Source: DATAGF01 sp963819845
GTDB taxonomy: Bacteria > Actinomycetota > Thermoleophilia > Miltoncostaeales > Miltoncostaeaceae
Direction of reading: 5' to 3'
NCBI GenBank assembly: GCA_963819845.1
Contig: CAWFXQ010000007.1
Location: forward strand, 62,001 to 126,000
Length of the DNA: 64,000 nucleotides
The notes beneath the pieces were generated by a model that was not told where the DNA came from, searched no databases, and worked only from the letters and a program-made list of their open reading frames with translations. Position numbers and translations under genes: made by a program. Below, piece after piece: positions 52,621 through 60,253 of this stretch (position 1 is its first letter; every line of letters starts with the position of its first letter).

Positions 52621-53343
52621 TCACGGGGCTCCCTGCGCCGGGGGTCCCCCGGCGCTCTCGCGCAGCGATTCCAGCGCCCGGCGGATCAGGCGCGAGACGT
52701 GCATCTGCGACACGCCGATCCGGGCGGCGATCTGCGACTGGGTGAGGCCCTCCTCGAACCGCAGGTGCAGGATCACCCGCTCGCGGGCGGGCAGCCCGGC
52801 GAGCCCGGAGTGCAGCGTCGCGCGCGCCTCGGCCTGCGCGAACCCGGGCTCGTCGACGCCCACCGCGATGCCCTCGTCATCCTCGCCGTCGCGGGTGGGG
52901 GAGGAGAGCGAGGTCGGGCGCTGGGCGCTGCCGGCGGCCAGCGCGTCGAGCACCTCCTCGACCGAGAGGTCCGCGCCATCGGCGATCTCCCGCACCGACG
53001 GGCTCCGGCCCTCGGTGGCCGACAGGTCGTCGACCGCCTGCGCGATGCGCGCCCGCGCCTCCTGGATCCCGCGCGGCACGCGCACCGTCCACGAGCGGTC
53101 GCGGAAGTGCCGGCGGATCTCGCCGAGGATCGTGGGCGTCGCGAAGCTCGCCAGCTTGTAGCCGCGCTCGGGGTCGAAGCGGTCGATCGCCTTGATCAGG
53201 CCGATGGTGCCGACCTGGACGAGGTCGTCGAGCGGCTCGCCGCGTTCGGCGTACCGCCTCGCGAGGCCTCGCACCAGCGGCAGGTGCTCCATGATGAGCC
53301 GCTCGCGCTCGTCGGCGCTCAGCGGCGCGTTCCCTGGCGGCAT
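52621..53343 (-). CDS. Stress sigma factor, SigB/SigF/SigG family
   Basis: A 240-residue group 3 sigma factor. Region 2: LIMEHLPLVRGLARRYAERGEPLDDLVQVGTIGLIKAIDRFDPERGYKLASFATPTILGEIRRHFRD. Region 3: RVPRGIQEARARIAQAVDDL and PSVREIADGADLSVEEVLDAL. Region 4: LPARERVILHLRFEEGLTQSQIAARIGVSQMHVSRLIRRALESLRE. The ATG at 53343 has GGAGGGGG in front; a longer in-frame start at 53376 is less likely. It steers polymerase to the general stress or differentiation regulon under control of the RsbW-like kinase encoded next. Confidence 0.92.
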   Translation of the reverse strand: MPPGNAPLSADERERLIMEHLPLVRGLARRYAERGEPLDDLVQVGTIGLIKAIDRFDPERGYKLASFATPTILGEIRRHFRDRSWTVRVPRGIQEARARIAQAVDDLSATEGRSPSVREIADGADLSVEEVLDALAAGSAQRPTSLSSPTRDGEDDEGIAVGVDEPGFAQAEARATLHSGLAGLPARERVILHLRFEEGLTQSQIAARIGVSQMHVSRLIRRALESLRESAGGPPAQGAP

Positions 53344-53456
53344 CTCCCCCTCCACCCCGTGCGACGCTGGGAACATCGCAACGCCGGGAGTCTGCCCGAA
53401 TCGACGCGGGGGCAAAACTGCCGGGCCGAGGGGCCGGGACGGAGGGCCGCCGCTGC

Positions 53457-53462
53457 TAGTCT
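53457..53462 (+). promoter_or_regulatory. -10 box TAGTCT of the STAS gene
   Basis: TAGTCT ends 7 bases before the ATG at 53470, without a ribosome binding site. Confidence 0.5.
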
Positions 53463-53469
53463 GGCGGGC

Positions 53470-53799
53470 ATGTCGTCCACCGGCCCGGGAACCTTCACCG
53501 CGCGCGCCGAGCAGCGCCCGGAGGCCACCGTGATCGTCGCCGAGGGAGACCTCGACCTGGTCGGGGCGCCCGCCCTGGCGGCGGCCCTGCCGGCCTCTGG
53601 CGACGCCCCGGTGATCCTCGACATGGCCGGCGTCGCTTTCATGGACTCCTCGGGCCTGCGGGCCGTGCTGGAGGCGCGCCAGGTGTGCCTCGATGCGGGC
53701 CGCTCCTTCGGCGTCGCCCGGCCGTCCGACGCCGTGTTGAGGGTGCTGGAGCTGGTCAACCTCGCCCGCGAGCTCGAGGTGGTCCGGGCCCCGAGCTGA
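53470..53799 (+). CDS. Anti-sigma factor antagonist (STAS domain, RsbV-like)
   Basis: A 109-residue STAS protein: ATVIVAEGDLDLVGAPALAAALPASGDAPVILDMAGVAFMDSSGLRAVLEARQVCLDAG. The DSSG motif holds the Ser that the RsbW-like kinase would phosphorylate. When unphosphorylated it should bind the kinase and free the sigma factor. It is divergent from the sigma-kinase operon, with 126 bases between the starts, and has a leaderless promoter. Confidence 0.9.
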   Translation: MSSTGPGTFTARAEQRPEATVIVAEGDLDLVGAPALAAALPASGDAPVILDMAGVAFMDSSGLRAVLEARQVCLDAGRSFGVARPSDAVLRVLELVNLARELEVVRAPS

Positions 53800-53803
53800 G
53801 CGC

Positions 53804-54622
53804 TCAGCTGATGGTCCCCGCCGCGGTGAGGGCGATGACGACGGCGCCGAGCACCACCCGGTAGATCACGAAGATCAGCATCGAGTGCGTCGCCAGGTAG
53901 CGCAGCAGGAAGGCGATGGCGATGTAGCCGAAGATGAAGGCGAAGGCCGTCGACAGGACGAGCGCCCCGACGTCGGCGTCGCTGTCGCCGGTGAAGATCT
54001 CCAGCAGCCCGTAGAGGCCGCTGAGCACGATCGCCGGGACCGACAGCAGGAACGAGAACCGGGCTGCGGCCTCCCGCTTGAGGCCGAGGAAGAGGCCCGC
54101 CGTGATGGTCGCCCCCGACCGCGAGGTGCCGGGGACGAGGGCGAGCGCCTGGGCCAGCCCCACCCAGACCGCGTCGCGCATGCCGACGTCCTCGACGCCC
54201 CTCACGCGCTTCGAGGTGACGTCGGCGAGCAGGAGGATCAGCCCCAGGACGATCAGCACGACGCCGATCAGGTAGAGGTTGCGGGCCCCGTTCTCGATCT
54301 GGTCGCGGAAGGCGTAGCCGAAGATGACGATGGGGATCGTCGCCACGATCACGTACCAGCCCATGCGCGCGTCGAGCTCCCCGCGCAGCTCGGGCCGGCG
54401 CAGGCTGAGGAGCCAGGTCCTCACGATGCGGACCAGGTCGCGCCAGAAGTAGATGACGACGGCCAGCATCGTCCCGAGCTGGACGACGGCGGTGAAGAAG
54501 GCCCCCGGGTCCTCCCAGCCGGCGAAGGCGGGGACGATGCGCAGGTGGGCGGTGCTCGAGACCGGGAGGAACTCGGTGAGCCCCTGCGCGATCCCGAGGA
54601 CGATGGCCTCGAGCCACGACAC
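53804..54622 (-). CDS. uppP: Undecaprenyl-diphosphatase UppP (BacA)
   Basis: A 272-residue polytopic membrane enzyme that recycles the undecaprenyl carrier of cell-wall synthesis and gives bacitracin tolerance. Marks: VSWLEAIVLGIAQGLTEFLPVSSTAHLRIV (first catalytic loop with E and SS-x-H region), TAVVQLGTMLAVVIYFW, and ALALVPGTSRSGATITAGLFLGLKREAAARFSFLLSVPAI (PGTSRSG loop). The GTG at 54622 is chosen because a TACGCT -10 box lies 9 bases upstream. Confidence 0.95.
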   Translation of the reverse strand: MSWLEAIVLGIAQGLTEFLPVSSTAHLRIVPAFAGWEDPGAFFTAVVQLGTMLAVVIYFWRDLVRIVRTWLLSLRRPELRGELDARMGWYVIVATIPIVIFGYAFRDQIENGARNLYLIGVVLIVLGLILLLADVTSKRVRGVEDVGMRDAVWVGLAQALALVPGTSRSGATITAGLFLGLKREAAARFSFLLSVPAIVLSGLYGLLEIFTGDSDADVGALVLSTAFAFIFGYIAIAFLLRYLATHSMLIFVIYRVVLGAVVIALTAAGTIS

Positions 54623-54631
54623 GACCGCGGA

Positions 54632-54637
54632 AGCGTA
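54632..54637 (-). promoter_or_regulatory. -10 box TACGCT of uppP
   Basis: On the minus strand TACGCT ends 9 bases before the GTG at 54622. It is divergent from the box at 54674. Confidence 0.45.
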
Positions 54638-54673
54638 GGGACTTTCCCGCGAGGCGCCGACCAGGGACGCCGC

Positions 54674-54679
54674 TACCAT
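54674..54679 (+). promoter_or_regulatory. -10 box TACCAT of the zinc-ribbon/PAS gene
   Basis: TACCAT ends 7 bases before the GTG at 54687. A GGGGAG also lies between, so initiation could be leaderless or use this site if transcription starts earlier. Confidence 0.35.
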
Positions 54680-54686
54680 TGGGGAG

Positions 54687-55127
54687 GTGCCGGTCTTCCT
54701 CTGCCCCCGTTGCGCGTACCGCGAGAGCGCCAACGACCGCAACGTGCGCCACCAGCCGCGGGGCTGCTCCCGCTGTGGGTTCGGCTTCGCGTTCGAGCTG
54801 CTCGACGACTACTACGCCAGCCCCAAGACGGCGCTGATCGTCTGCGACCAGGAGCGCCGCATCCTCGTGGCCGGGCACGGCGCGTTCGCGGTCACGGGCT
54901 TCCAGGAGGCCGAGCTGATCGGCCACGAGGTCGCCGAGCGGCTCGGGCTCGGGGGCTTCCCCAACGGCGACCCGGCCGCGACGAGCCTGGAGTGGGGCGT
55001 CCGGGTGCTGAACGTCAACTGCACCTACCGGCCGAACGGCTCCGACGACGACGTCGCGGCGACGGCCGACTTCTTCCCCGCCTACGACGATGACGGGGGC
55101 CTGCTGGTGGCGCTGACGCCCAAGTAG
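54687..55127 (+). CDS. Zinc-ribbon plus PAS-like protein
   Basis: 146 residues. Residues 1-35 form a rubredoxin-like zinc ribbon (FLCPRCAYRES and GCSRCGFGF, two C-x2-C knuckles). Residues about 40-146 resemble a PAS domain: YYASPKTALIVCDQERRILVAGHGAFAVTGFQEAELIGHEVAERLGL, and DFFPAYDDDGGLLVALTP. No output domain is attached, so it likely senses a ligand or redox state and acts on a partner protein. The partner is unknown. Confidence 0.7.
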   Translation: MPVFLCPRCAYRESANDRNVRHQPRGCSRCGFGFAFELLDDYYASPKTALIVCDQERRILVAGHGAFAVTGFQEAELIGHEVAERLGLGGFPNGDPAATSLEWGVRVLNVNCTYRPNGSDDDVAATADFFPAYDDDGGLLVALTPK

Positions 55128-55156
55128 TCTCCCGCGCGTCGATCAAGGGGGAGCGG

Positions 55157-56158
55157 GTGGAGCGCCGCCGTCTCGGCGGGACGGATCTGGAGCTGTCGGT
55201 CATCGGCCTGGGGACCTGGGTCTTCGGCGGCCGGTGGGGCGGCGCCGACGACGCCGACTCGCTGGCGGCCTGCCACGCGGCGATCGACGCCGGGGTCAAC
55301 TGGATCGACACCGCCGACATCTACGGCCAGGGCCGCGCCGAGCGGATCGTGGGCCAGGCGGTGCGCGAGCGCCGCGACGAGGTGATCGTGGCCACCAAGG
55401 GGGGCGTCGCCTGGGACAGCGGCCCGCCGCTCACGATCTGGCGCGAGGCGTCGGCCGACTACCTGCGCGCGGCCTGCGAGCGCAGCCTGCAGGCCCTGGG
55501 CCTCGATCACATCGACCTCTACCAGGTCCACTGGCCGGTGCCGGGCGTGTCCGCCGAAGAGACGATCGGGGCGCTCCACGATCTGCGCCGGAGCGGCGTG
55601 GTCCGGGCGATCGGCGTCTCCAACTACGCCGCGACCGACCTGGAGGCGGCGGGCGCGGTCGCGGCGATCGACTCCTACCAGCCCGGCTACCACGTCATGC
55701 GCCGCCAGGTCGAGGCGGCCGAGCTGCCCTGGTGCCGCGACAACGGCGTGGGCGTGATCGCCTACGGGCCGTTGGCCCACGGCCTGCTGACCGGCAAGAT
55801 GACCGAGGCGACGTCGTTCGCGGCGGGGGACTGGCGCGCCGACAGCGAGCTCTTCGCCGACGGCGAACTCCCCGAGCGGATCGCCGTCGTCCGGGAGATC
55901 GAGGCGGTGGCGCGGGAGTCCGGGCGGCCTGGGGGCGTCGCCGAGCTGGCCGTGATGTGGGTGCTGCGCCGGCCGGAGGTGACCTCGGCCATCGTGGGCG
56001 CGCGCGACGCCGGCCAGGCGACCCGCAACGCCGCGCTGGCGGCGGCGCCCCTGACGGCCGACGAGGGGGCCGCGGTGGACGCGATCCTCGCCCGGCACCC
56101 GGCGGCGTCGCGGCAGTACGGGCACGGCGAGCCGCCCGAGCGGCCCGCGCGTGACTAG
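55157..56158 (+). CDS. Aldo/keto reductase
   Basis: A complete 333-residue aldo/keto reductase: RRLGGTDLELSVIGLGTWVFGGRWGG, GVNWIDTADIYGQGRAERIVG (Asp and Tyr), VIVATKGGVAW (Lys), LDHIDLYQVHWPVPG (His), VVRAIGVSNYAATDLE, GVGVIAYGPLAHGLLTGKM and VMWVLRRPEVTSAIVGARDAGQATRNAAL. It reduces carbonyls with NADPH and belongs to the sugar-type (AKR11/12-like) group. GGGGGAG precedes the GTG start. Unlike the reductase at 24000, it has no frame breaks. Confidence 0.92.
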   Translation: MERRRLGGTDLELSVIGLGTWVFGGRWGGADDADSLAACHAAIDAGVNWIDTADIYGQGRAERIVGQAVRERRDEVIVATKGGVAWDSGPPLTIWREASADYLRAACERSLQALGLDHIDLYQVHWPVPGVSAEETIGALHDLRRSGVVRAIGVSNYAATDLEAAGAVAAIDSYQPGYHVMRRQVEAAELPWCRDNGVGVIAYGPLAHGLLTGKMTEATSFAAGDWRADSELFADGELPERIAVVREIEAVARESGRPGGVAELAVMWVLRRPEVTSAIVGARDAGQATRNAALAAAPLTADEGAAVDAILARHPAASRQYGHGEPPERPARD

Positions 56159-56171
56159 TCTGCCGCATGGG

Positions 56172-56627
56172 GTGGGCGGGCCACGACGCCGGCGGACCGA
56201 CGGCGGCCGGCCCCGCGCGGCCGCCTTCGCGCCCGCGGCCACGCTCGGGCCGCCCGACCGCACGGCCCTGCTCGCCTCGCTGGGCGGGGCGCTCGACGAG
56301 TCGCGGCGCCAGCGACGGCCGGCGACCCTCGTCTGCCTGACCGTCCCGGGCGACGGCGGCCCGGCGCTGGAGCGGGTTGCCGACCTTGCCCGGCGCACGG
56401 TGCGCGACACGGACGCCATCTGGCGCGACGGGCAGGACGGCCTGGCGCTGCTGCTGGCCGACGCGGACGGCCCGCGCTCGGAACCGGCGCTCGCGCGGCT
56501 GCGGCTGCGGCTGCGCGGCCGCGGCATGGGCGGCGTGCTGATGGGCCGGGCCGCACCTCCGCCGGGGATCGGCGCCGAGGAGCTGCTGGCGCTGGCGCGC
56601 AACGACCGCCGGCCGGTCCGCGGGTGA
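56172..56627 (+). CDS. Degenerate GGDEF-like domain protein
   Basis: 151 residues. After a basic N-terminus the pattern DRTALLASLGGALDESRRQRRPATLVCLTVPGDGG, RVADLARRTVRDTDAIWRDGQDGLALLLADADG and RLRLRLRGRGMGGVLMGRAAPPPGIGAEELLALA follows the helix/strand order of diguanylate cyclase (GGDEF) domains. There the D-x-I-x-R-x-G-x-D-E-F strand is normally the active site. No GG(D/E)EF is present (DGQDGLALLL instead), so catalysis is unlikely. It could bind a nucleotide or be structural. The GTG at 56172 is chosen; a TAGTCT box lies 10 bases upstream. Confidence 0.5.
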   Translation: MGGPRRRRTDGGRPRAAAFAPAATLGPPDRTALLASLGGALDESRRQRRPATLVCLTVPGDGGPALERVADLARRTVRDTDAIWRDGQDGLALLLADADGPRSEPALARLRLRLRGRGMGGVLMGRAAPPPGIGAEELLALARNDRRPVRG

Positions 56628-56649
56628 GCCGCCGGGCGGGGTCCGCCCG

Positions 56650-57543
56650 ATGAGGGTCGCCGTCGTCGGGGCGACGGGGATGATCGGCCGCGCGGTGAGC
56701 CGGGCCCTGGCCGCGCGCGGCGACGAGGTGGTCGCGGTCTCACGCAGCGGCGCCGCCGGGGTCGAGGGAGCGGAGGACGTCCGCTGGGACCCGGCCGAGG
56801 GCCCGCCGCCGGAGCGCGCCGTGGCGGGCGCCGACGCCATGGTGAACCTCGCCGGGGCGCCGATCGAGGGCAAGCGCTGGACCGCCGCCCGCAAGCGCGA
56901 GATCCACGAGAGCCGGGTGCTGACCACGCGGCTGATCGTCAACGCCCTCGCGCGCGAGGGGTCCCCGGGGGCGCTGGTGAACGGCAGCGCCGTGGGCTAC
57001 TACGGCCCGCGCGACGCGGAGGTCGACGAGACCGCGGGCCCGGGCGCCGACTTCCTCGCCGCGACCTGCACCGCCTGGGAGCGCGAGGCGCTGCGCGCGC
57101 AGGACGGGGGCGCCCGCGTGGTGTGCGTGCGCACCGGCATCGTCCTCGACGCAGACGGCGGCGCCCTGCCGAAGCTGGCCCTGCCCGTGAAGGCCTTCGC
57201 CGGCGGCCCGATCGGCGGCGGCCGCCAGTGGGTGCCCTGGATCCACATCGCCGACGAGGTGGGCCTCATCCTGCTGGCCCTCGACCGCGACGACGTCGCC
57301 GGGCCGCTCAACGCCGCGGCGCCCGACCCGGTGCGCCAGGGCGACTTCGTCAAGGCCCTGGGCCGCGTCCTGGGCCGGCCCACGGTCGTGCCGACGCCCG
57401 CGGTCGCCCTGCGCCTCGCGATGGGGGAGATGGCCACCCTGGCCCTCGACGGCCAGCGCGCCGTGCCGCGCGCGGCCCTCCGCGCCGGCTACGCCTTCCG
57501 CTTCACCGAGCCCGAGGCCGCCCTGCGCGACCTGCTCGGCTAG
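56650..57543 (+). CDS. TIGR01777 family epimerase-like oxidoreductase (YfcH/SDR39U1-like)
   Basis: A 297-residue atypical SDR: MRVAVVGATGMIGRAVSRALAARGDEVVAVSRS (Rossmann), ADAMVNLAGAPIEGKRWTAARKREIHESRVLTTRLIVNAL, LVNGSAVGYYGPRDAEVDE, VCVRTGIVLDADGGALPKLALP, GGPIGGGRQWVPWIHIADEVGLILLAL and PLNAAAPDPVRQGDFVKALGRVLGRPTVVPTPAVALRLAMGEMA. These are all the family blocks. The physiological substrate is not known. It converges with the small helical gene, overlapping by 4 bases. Confidence 0.93.
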   Translation: MRVAVVGATGMIGRAVSRALAARGDEVVAVSRSGAAGVEGAEDVRWDPAEGPPPERAVAGADAMVNLAGAPIEGKRWTAARKREIHESRVLTTRLIVNALAREGSPGALVNGSAVGYYGPRDAEVDETAGPGADFLAATCTAWEREALRAQDGGARVVCVRTGIVLDADGGALPKLALPVKAFAGGPIGGGRQWVPWIHIADEVGLILLALDRDDVAGPLNAAAPDPVRQGDFVKALGRVLGRPTVVPTPAVALRLAMGEMATLALDGQRAVPRAALRAGYAFRFTEPEAALRDLLG

Positions 57544-57800
57544 GCGGGGGAGCGCTCCTCGGGGAAGAGCCGCTGGAGCTCCGCGCCCACCTTGAGCCAC
57601 TGCTCGCGCACGAAGGTGGTGTTGACGAGGTAGCGCGCGCCGGGCAGGTTGCGCGCCATCTTCAGGCGGTCCTCGTCGGCGCGCTCCTCGAGGTCCTCGA
57701 CGAGCTGCTTGTACTCGTTCACGAGGCCGGCCATCTCGAAGTGCTTCATCTGGAGCTCGTCCAGCAGCCGGTAGACGGTGCCGAAGGGATCGCCGCTCAC
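57540..57800 (-). CDS. Small helical protein (86 aa), unknown
   Basis: An 86-residue helical protein: MSGDPFGTVYRLLDELQMKHFEMAGLVNEYKQLVEDLEERADEDRLKMARNLPGARYLVNTTFVREQWLKVGAELQRLFPEE. It has no membrane segment and no Cys. The heptad-like spacing suggests a coiled coil or a partner-binding helical hairpin. No family recognised. Base composition and codon use match a real gene. Confidence 0.6.
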   Translation of the reverse strand: MSGDPFGTVYRLLDELQMKHFEMAGLVNEYKQLVEDLEERADEDRLKMARNLPGARYLVNTTFVREQWLKVGAELQRLFPEERSPA

Positions 57801-57837
57801 GGGGGCCTCGGTGTCGGGGACGCGGGGGCGCCGATGC

Positions 57838-57843
57838 TACCGT
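57838..57843 (+). promoter_or_regulatory. -10 box TACCGT of tRNA-Ala
   Basis: TACCGT ends 12 bases before the tRNA, which allows a short 5' leader for RNase P to remove. Confidence 0.45.
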
Positions 57844-57855
57844 AGGCCCCGTCCC

Positions 57856-57928
57856 GGGGGATTAGCTCAGCTGGGAGAGCGCCGCCTTTGCAAGGCGGAG
57901 GTCGTCGGTTCGAACCCGTCATCCTCCA
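57856..57928 (+). tRNA. tRNA-Ala (anticodon TGC)
   Basis: A 73-base cloverleaf with acceptor GGGGGAT/ATCCTCC, including the G3-U70 pair that marks alanine tRNA, D arm GCTC-AGCTGGGA-GAGC, anticodon arm CCGCC-TTTGCAA-GGCGG with TGC, and T arm with GGTTCGAACC. The discriminator base is A and CCA is not encoded. Confidence 0.95.
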
Positions 57929-58010
57929 CTCGTCGGGCGATGAATCCGTCTCATCGGACCGGTCTACCCCCTGACCGGCCGGCGCGCGGCCGCACACCAC
58001 AGGAGCAGCG

Positions 58011-58604
58011 ATGCGGATCATCCTCAGCGACTTCATGAGCCTTGACGGCGTCGTGCAGGCTCCCGGCGGCCCCGAGGAGGACACCGACGGCGGCTTCGCC
58101 CACGGCGGCTGGTCGATGCCCTACTTCGATCCGGAGGCCATGGGCCCGGTGATCGGCGAGGTCATGGGGACGACCGAGGCGCTGCTGTTCGGCCGGCGCA
58201 CGTGGCAGGGGATGGCGGCCGCGTGGCCCGGTCGCGCGGGCGACCCGTTCGCCGACCGGATGAACGAGATCCCCAAGTACGTGGCGTCCCGCACGCTCAC
58301 CCACGACGACCTCACCTGGTCCGGCTCGACGCTGCTCCCCGCCGATGACGCGATCGGCGCGGTGCGGGAGCTGCGCGCGCGGGACGGCGGCGGGCTGCAG
58401 GTCATGGGCAGCGCCTCGCTCGCCGGGCAGCTGATCGAGCACGACCTGGTCGACGAGTACCGCCTCATGATCGAGCCGGTCCTGCTCGGCGGCGGAAAGC
58501 GGCTGTTCCCCGGGGACGGCCTGGCCCGCCCGCTCGAGCTGGTCTCGGCCGCGACGGCCGCGACCGGCGTCCTCATCTGCGCCTACCGGCCGGCGGGACG
58601 CTGA
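58011..58604 (+). CDS. Dihydrofolate reductase-fold (RibD C-terminal-like) protein
   Basis: A 197-residue DHFR-like enzyme: MRIILSDFMSLDGVVQAPGGPEEDTDGGFAHGGWSMPYFD, TTEALLFGRRTWQGMAAAWPGRAGDPFADRMNEIPKYVASRTL, LQVMGSASLAGQLIEHDLVDEYRLMIEPVLLGGGKRLFPG. This is the common YyaP/YwjB-like subgroup whose substrate is unknown. CAGGAG precedes the ATG. It is distinct from the member at 25048 (low identity by eye). Confidence 0.88.
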   Translation: MRIILSDFMSLDGVVQAPGGPEEDTDGGFAHGGWSMPYFDPEAMGPVIGEVMGTTEALLFGRRTWQGMAAAWPGRAGDPFADRMNEIPKYVASRTLTHDDLTWSGSTLLPADDAIGAVRELRARDGGGLQVMGSASLAGQLIEHDLVDEYRLMIEPVLLGGGKRLFPGDGLARPLELVSAATAATGVLICAYRPAGR

Positions 58605-59156
58605 CCCGCAGCCAACGGCGGGCGGTGAACCCCAGGATCAGCTCCTCCGCCGCCTCGACCGGGACATCGAGCGGGGGGCAGTGGCCGACGCGTCGAGCAT
58701 GACCCAGTCGGCGTGCGGGAGCCAGTCGTCGCGGTAGCGGACCGCGGCCGAGGGCCAGCGCAGCAGCAGGTCGTCGGCGCCCCACACGATCCGCACCGGG
58801 CATTCGATCCGCTCGGCGTCGAGGCGGTAGCCCTCGCGCAGCGCGCACCCGGCCATCGGGGCGGTCGCCGCGCAGGCCGCCGCGCCCAGCATCTGGTGGC
58901 CGATCAGCTCTGCCGGGATGGGCTCGAAGCTCGTGGCGATGAGGCGGGTCGCGGCGCGGCGCCCGGCGGCGGTGCCCAGCAGGGCGGGCGCGTGGGGCGC
59001 GGCCGCGACCAGCTGCTCGCGCATCGTCGCGAACCGCGCGAGGGTCTCGGCCGCCGTGGGGTCGTGGACGGCCCAGCCTCCTGCTGGGCCGTGGAGCAGG
59101 ACGAGGGGGGGCCCCGGAGCCGCCGCGGTGCGATTCGGTGAAGATGGGCGCCACAC
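58573..59156 (-). pseudogene. Alpha/beta hydrolase remnant with internal deletion and frameshift
   Basis: It begins WRPSSPNRTAAAPGPPLVLLHG, the first strand and oxyanion region of an alpha/beta hydrolase, but passes at once to PAGGWAVHDPTAAETLARF, a segment that in intact relatives follows the nucleophile strand. About 70-80 residues, including the G-x-S-x-G elbow, are therefore missing. Then come the lid, IECPVRIVWGADDLLLRWP (acid Asp region), a frame break near 58690 and GHCPPLDVPVEAAEELI (catalytic His). Without the Ser it cannot hydrolyse esters. It overlaps the 3' end of the convergent DHFR-like gene by 32 bases. Confidence 0.65.
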
Positions 59157-59178
59157 CCTCGAACCGTAGGAGCCTCAG

Positions 59179-59499
59179 ATGCTGATCACCACGGGCAACG
59201 ACCTCCCGGGTTACGAGATCACCGAGGTCCTGGGCGAGACATTCGGGCTCACGGTCCGCTCGCGCCATGTCGGCTCGCAGATCGGGGCCGGCTTCAAGTC
59301 GCTGGTGGGCGGCGAGCTGAAGGGCATGACCAAGATGCTGGCCGAGGGCCGCGAGCAGGCGATCCAGCGCCTCGTCGAGGAGACGGAGGAGAAGGGCGGC
59401 AACGCGATCATCGCGATGCGGTTCGACACGTCGGAGTTCATGGAGCAGGCGACGGAGATCTGCGCCTACGGCACCGCGGTCACGGCCGTCGAGCGATAG
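59179..59499 (+). CDS. YbjQ/UPF0145 family protein
   Basis: A 106-residue member of the YbjQ (UPF0145) family: MLITTGNDLPGYEITEVLGETFGLTVRSRHVGSQIGAGFKSLVGGELKGMTKMLAEGREQAIQRLVEETEEKGGNAIIAMRFDTSEF and EICAYGTAV. It forms a pentameric ring in known structures and is often labelled heavy-metal-binding, though the function is not settled. The gene stands alone, with AGGAG before the ATG. Confidence 0.93.
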   Translation: MLITTGNDLPGYEITEVLGETFGLTVRSRHVGSQIGAGFKSLVGGELKGMTKMLAEGREQAIQRLVEETEEKGGNAIIAMRFDTSEFMEQATEICAYGTAVTAVER

Positions 59500-59501
59500 C
59501 G

Positions 59502-60230
59502 TCAGACCGCCGTCCCCACCAGGGCGCCGATGGCCGCGGTCAGTGCCATGGCGCCCGCGCCCCAGAGGCCCACGCGCAGGGCCGCGCGCCCCATCGGCGC
59601 GCCGCCCAGCCGCGCCGCCAGGGCCCCGAGGGCGCAGAGGGCGACCAGGGTGACGGCGACGACCAGCGGCCCCCGGACGCCCGCCGGCGCGAGGGCGCAC
59701 AGCACCGGCACCGCAGCGCCGGCCGTGAAGGATGCCGCCGACGCCCAGGCGGCCTGCCAGGGGCGCGCCATGCGGTCCTCGTCCAGGCCCAGCTCGTCGC
59801 GGGCGTGGGCGGCCAGGCGGTCGCTCCGCGAGAGCTGCTCGGCCACCTCGCGGGCCAGGGCGGGCGCCAGGCCGCGCCCCTCGTAGATCATCGCGAGCTC
59901 GCGCAGCTCCGCGTCGGGGTTGGAGTCGAGCTCGCGGGCCTCCCGCCGCAGGTCCGCCTCCTCCGAGTCTCGCTGGGACGAGACCGACACGTACTCCCCC
60001 GCGGCCATCGACAGCGCCCCGGCCACCAGGGCCGCGATGCCCGCCAGGACGATCGACCCGCGCGAGGCGCCGCCGGCGGCGACGCCCAGGATGAGGCTCG
60101 CGACCGAGACCAGGCCGTCGTTGGCGCCGAGCACCGCCGCTCGCAGCCAATTGGCCCGGGTGCTGAAGTGCCGCTCCGGGTGGCGGCTGCGGAAGTGGGC
60201 GCTCGCCGGCGCCGGTGGCTTGGCGCGCAC
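59502..60230 (-). CDS. VIT1/CCC1-family iron/manganese transporter
   Basis: A 242-residue transporter: RHFSTRANWLRAAVLGANDGLVSVASLILGVAAGG (first helix with the AND-G motif), LSMAAGEYVSVSSQRDSEEADLRREARELDSNPDAELRELAMIYEGRGLAPALAREVAEQL (metal-binding cytoplasmic stretch with E-rich helices), then three more helices. VIT1/CCC1 proteins export Fe2+ or Mn2+ from the cytoplasm or into stores. The GTG start is set by a TAGACT -10 box 6 bases upstream. Confidence 0.92.
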   Translation of the reverse strand: MRAKPPAPASAHFRSRHPERHFSTRANWLRAAVLGANDGLVSVASLILGVAAGGASRGSIVLAGIAALVAGALSMAAGEYVSVSSQRDSEEADLRREARELDSNPDAELRELAMIYEGRGLAPALAREVAEQLSRSDRLAAHARDELGLDEDRMARPWQAAWASAASFTAGAAVPVLCALAPAGVRGPLVVAVTLVALCALGALAARLGGAPMGRAALRVGLWGAGAMALTAAIGALVGTAV

Positions 60231-60236
60231 GACGAC

Positions 60237-60242
60237 AGTCTA
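60237..60242 (-). promoter_or_regulatory. -10 box TAGACT of the VIT1-type gene
   Basis: On the minus strand TAGACT ends 6 bases before the GTG at 60230. It overlaps the plus-strand -10 box at 60241 by 2 bases. Confidence 0.55.
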
Positions 60243-60246
60243 TGGT
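60241..60246 (+). promoter_or_regulatory. -10 box TATGGT of the exported-protein gene
   Basis: TATGGT ends 7 bases before the ATG at 60254. Both divergent promoters use the TA at 60241-60242, so the two polymerases should exclude each other. Confidence 0.5.
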
Positions 60247-60253
60247 CGGCCCG

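Noticed and set aside
60140..60165. Further copy of the GGCCAATTGGCC palindrome
   Set aside because: It is a single incomplete match (GCCAATTGGCC) that encodes conserved residues of the VIT1-type protein, without a partner 23 bases away. It is likely chance.
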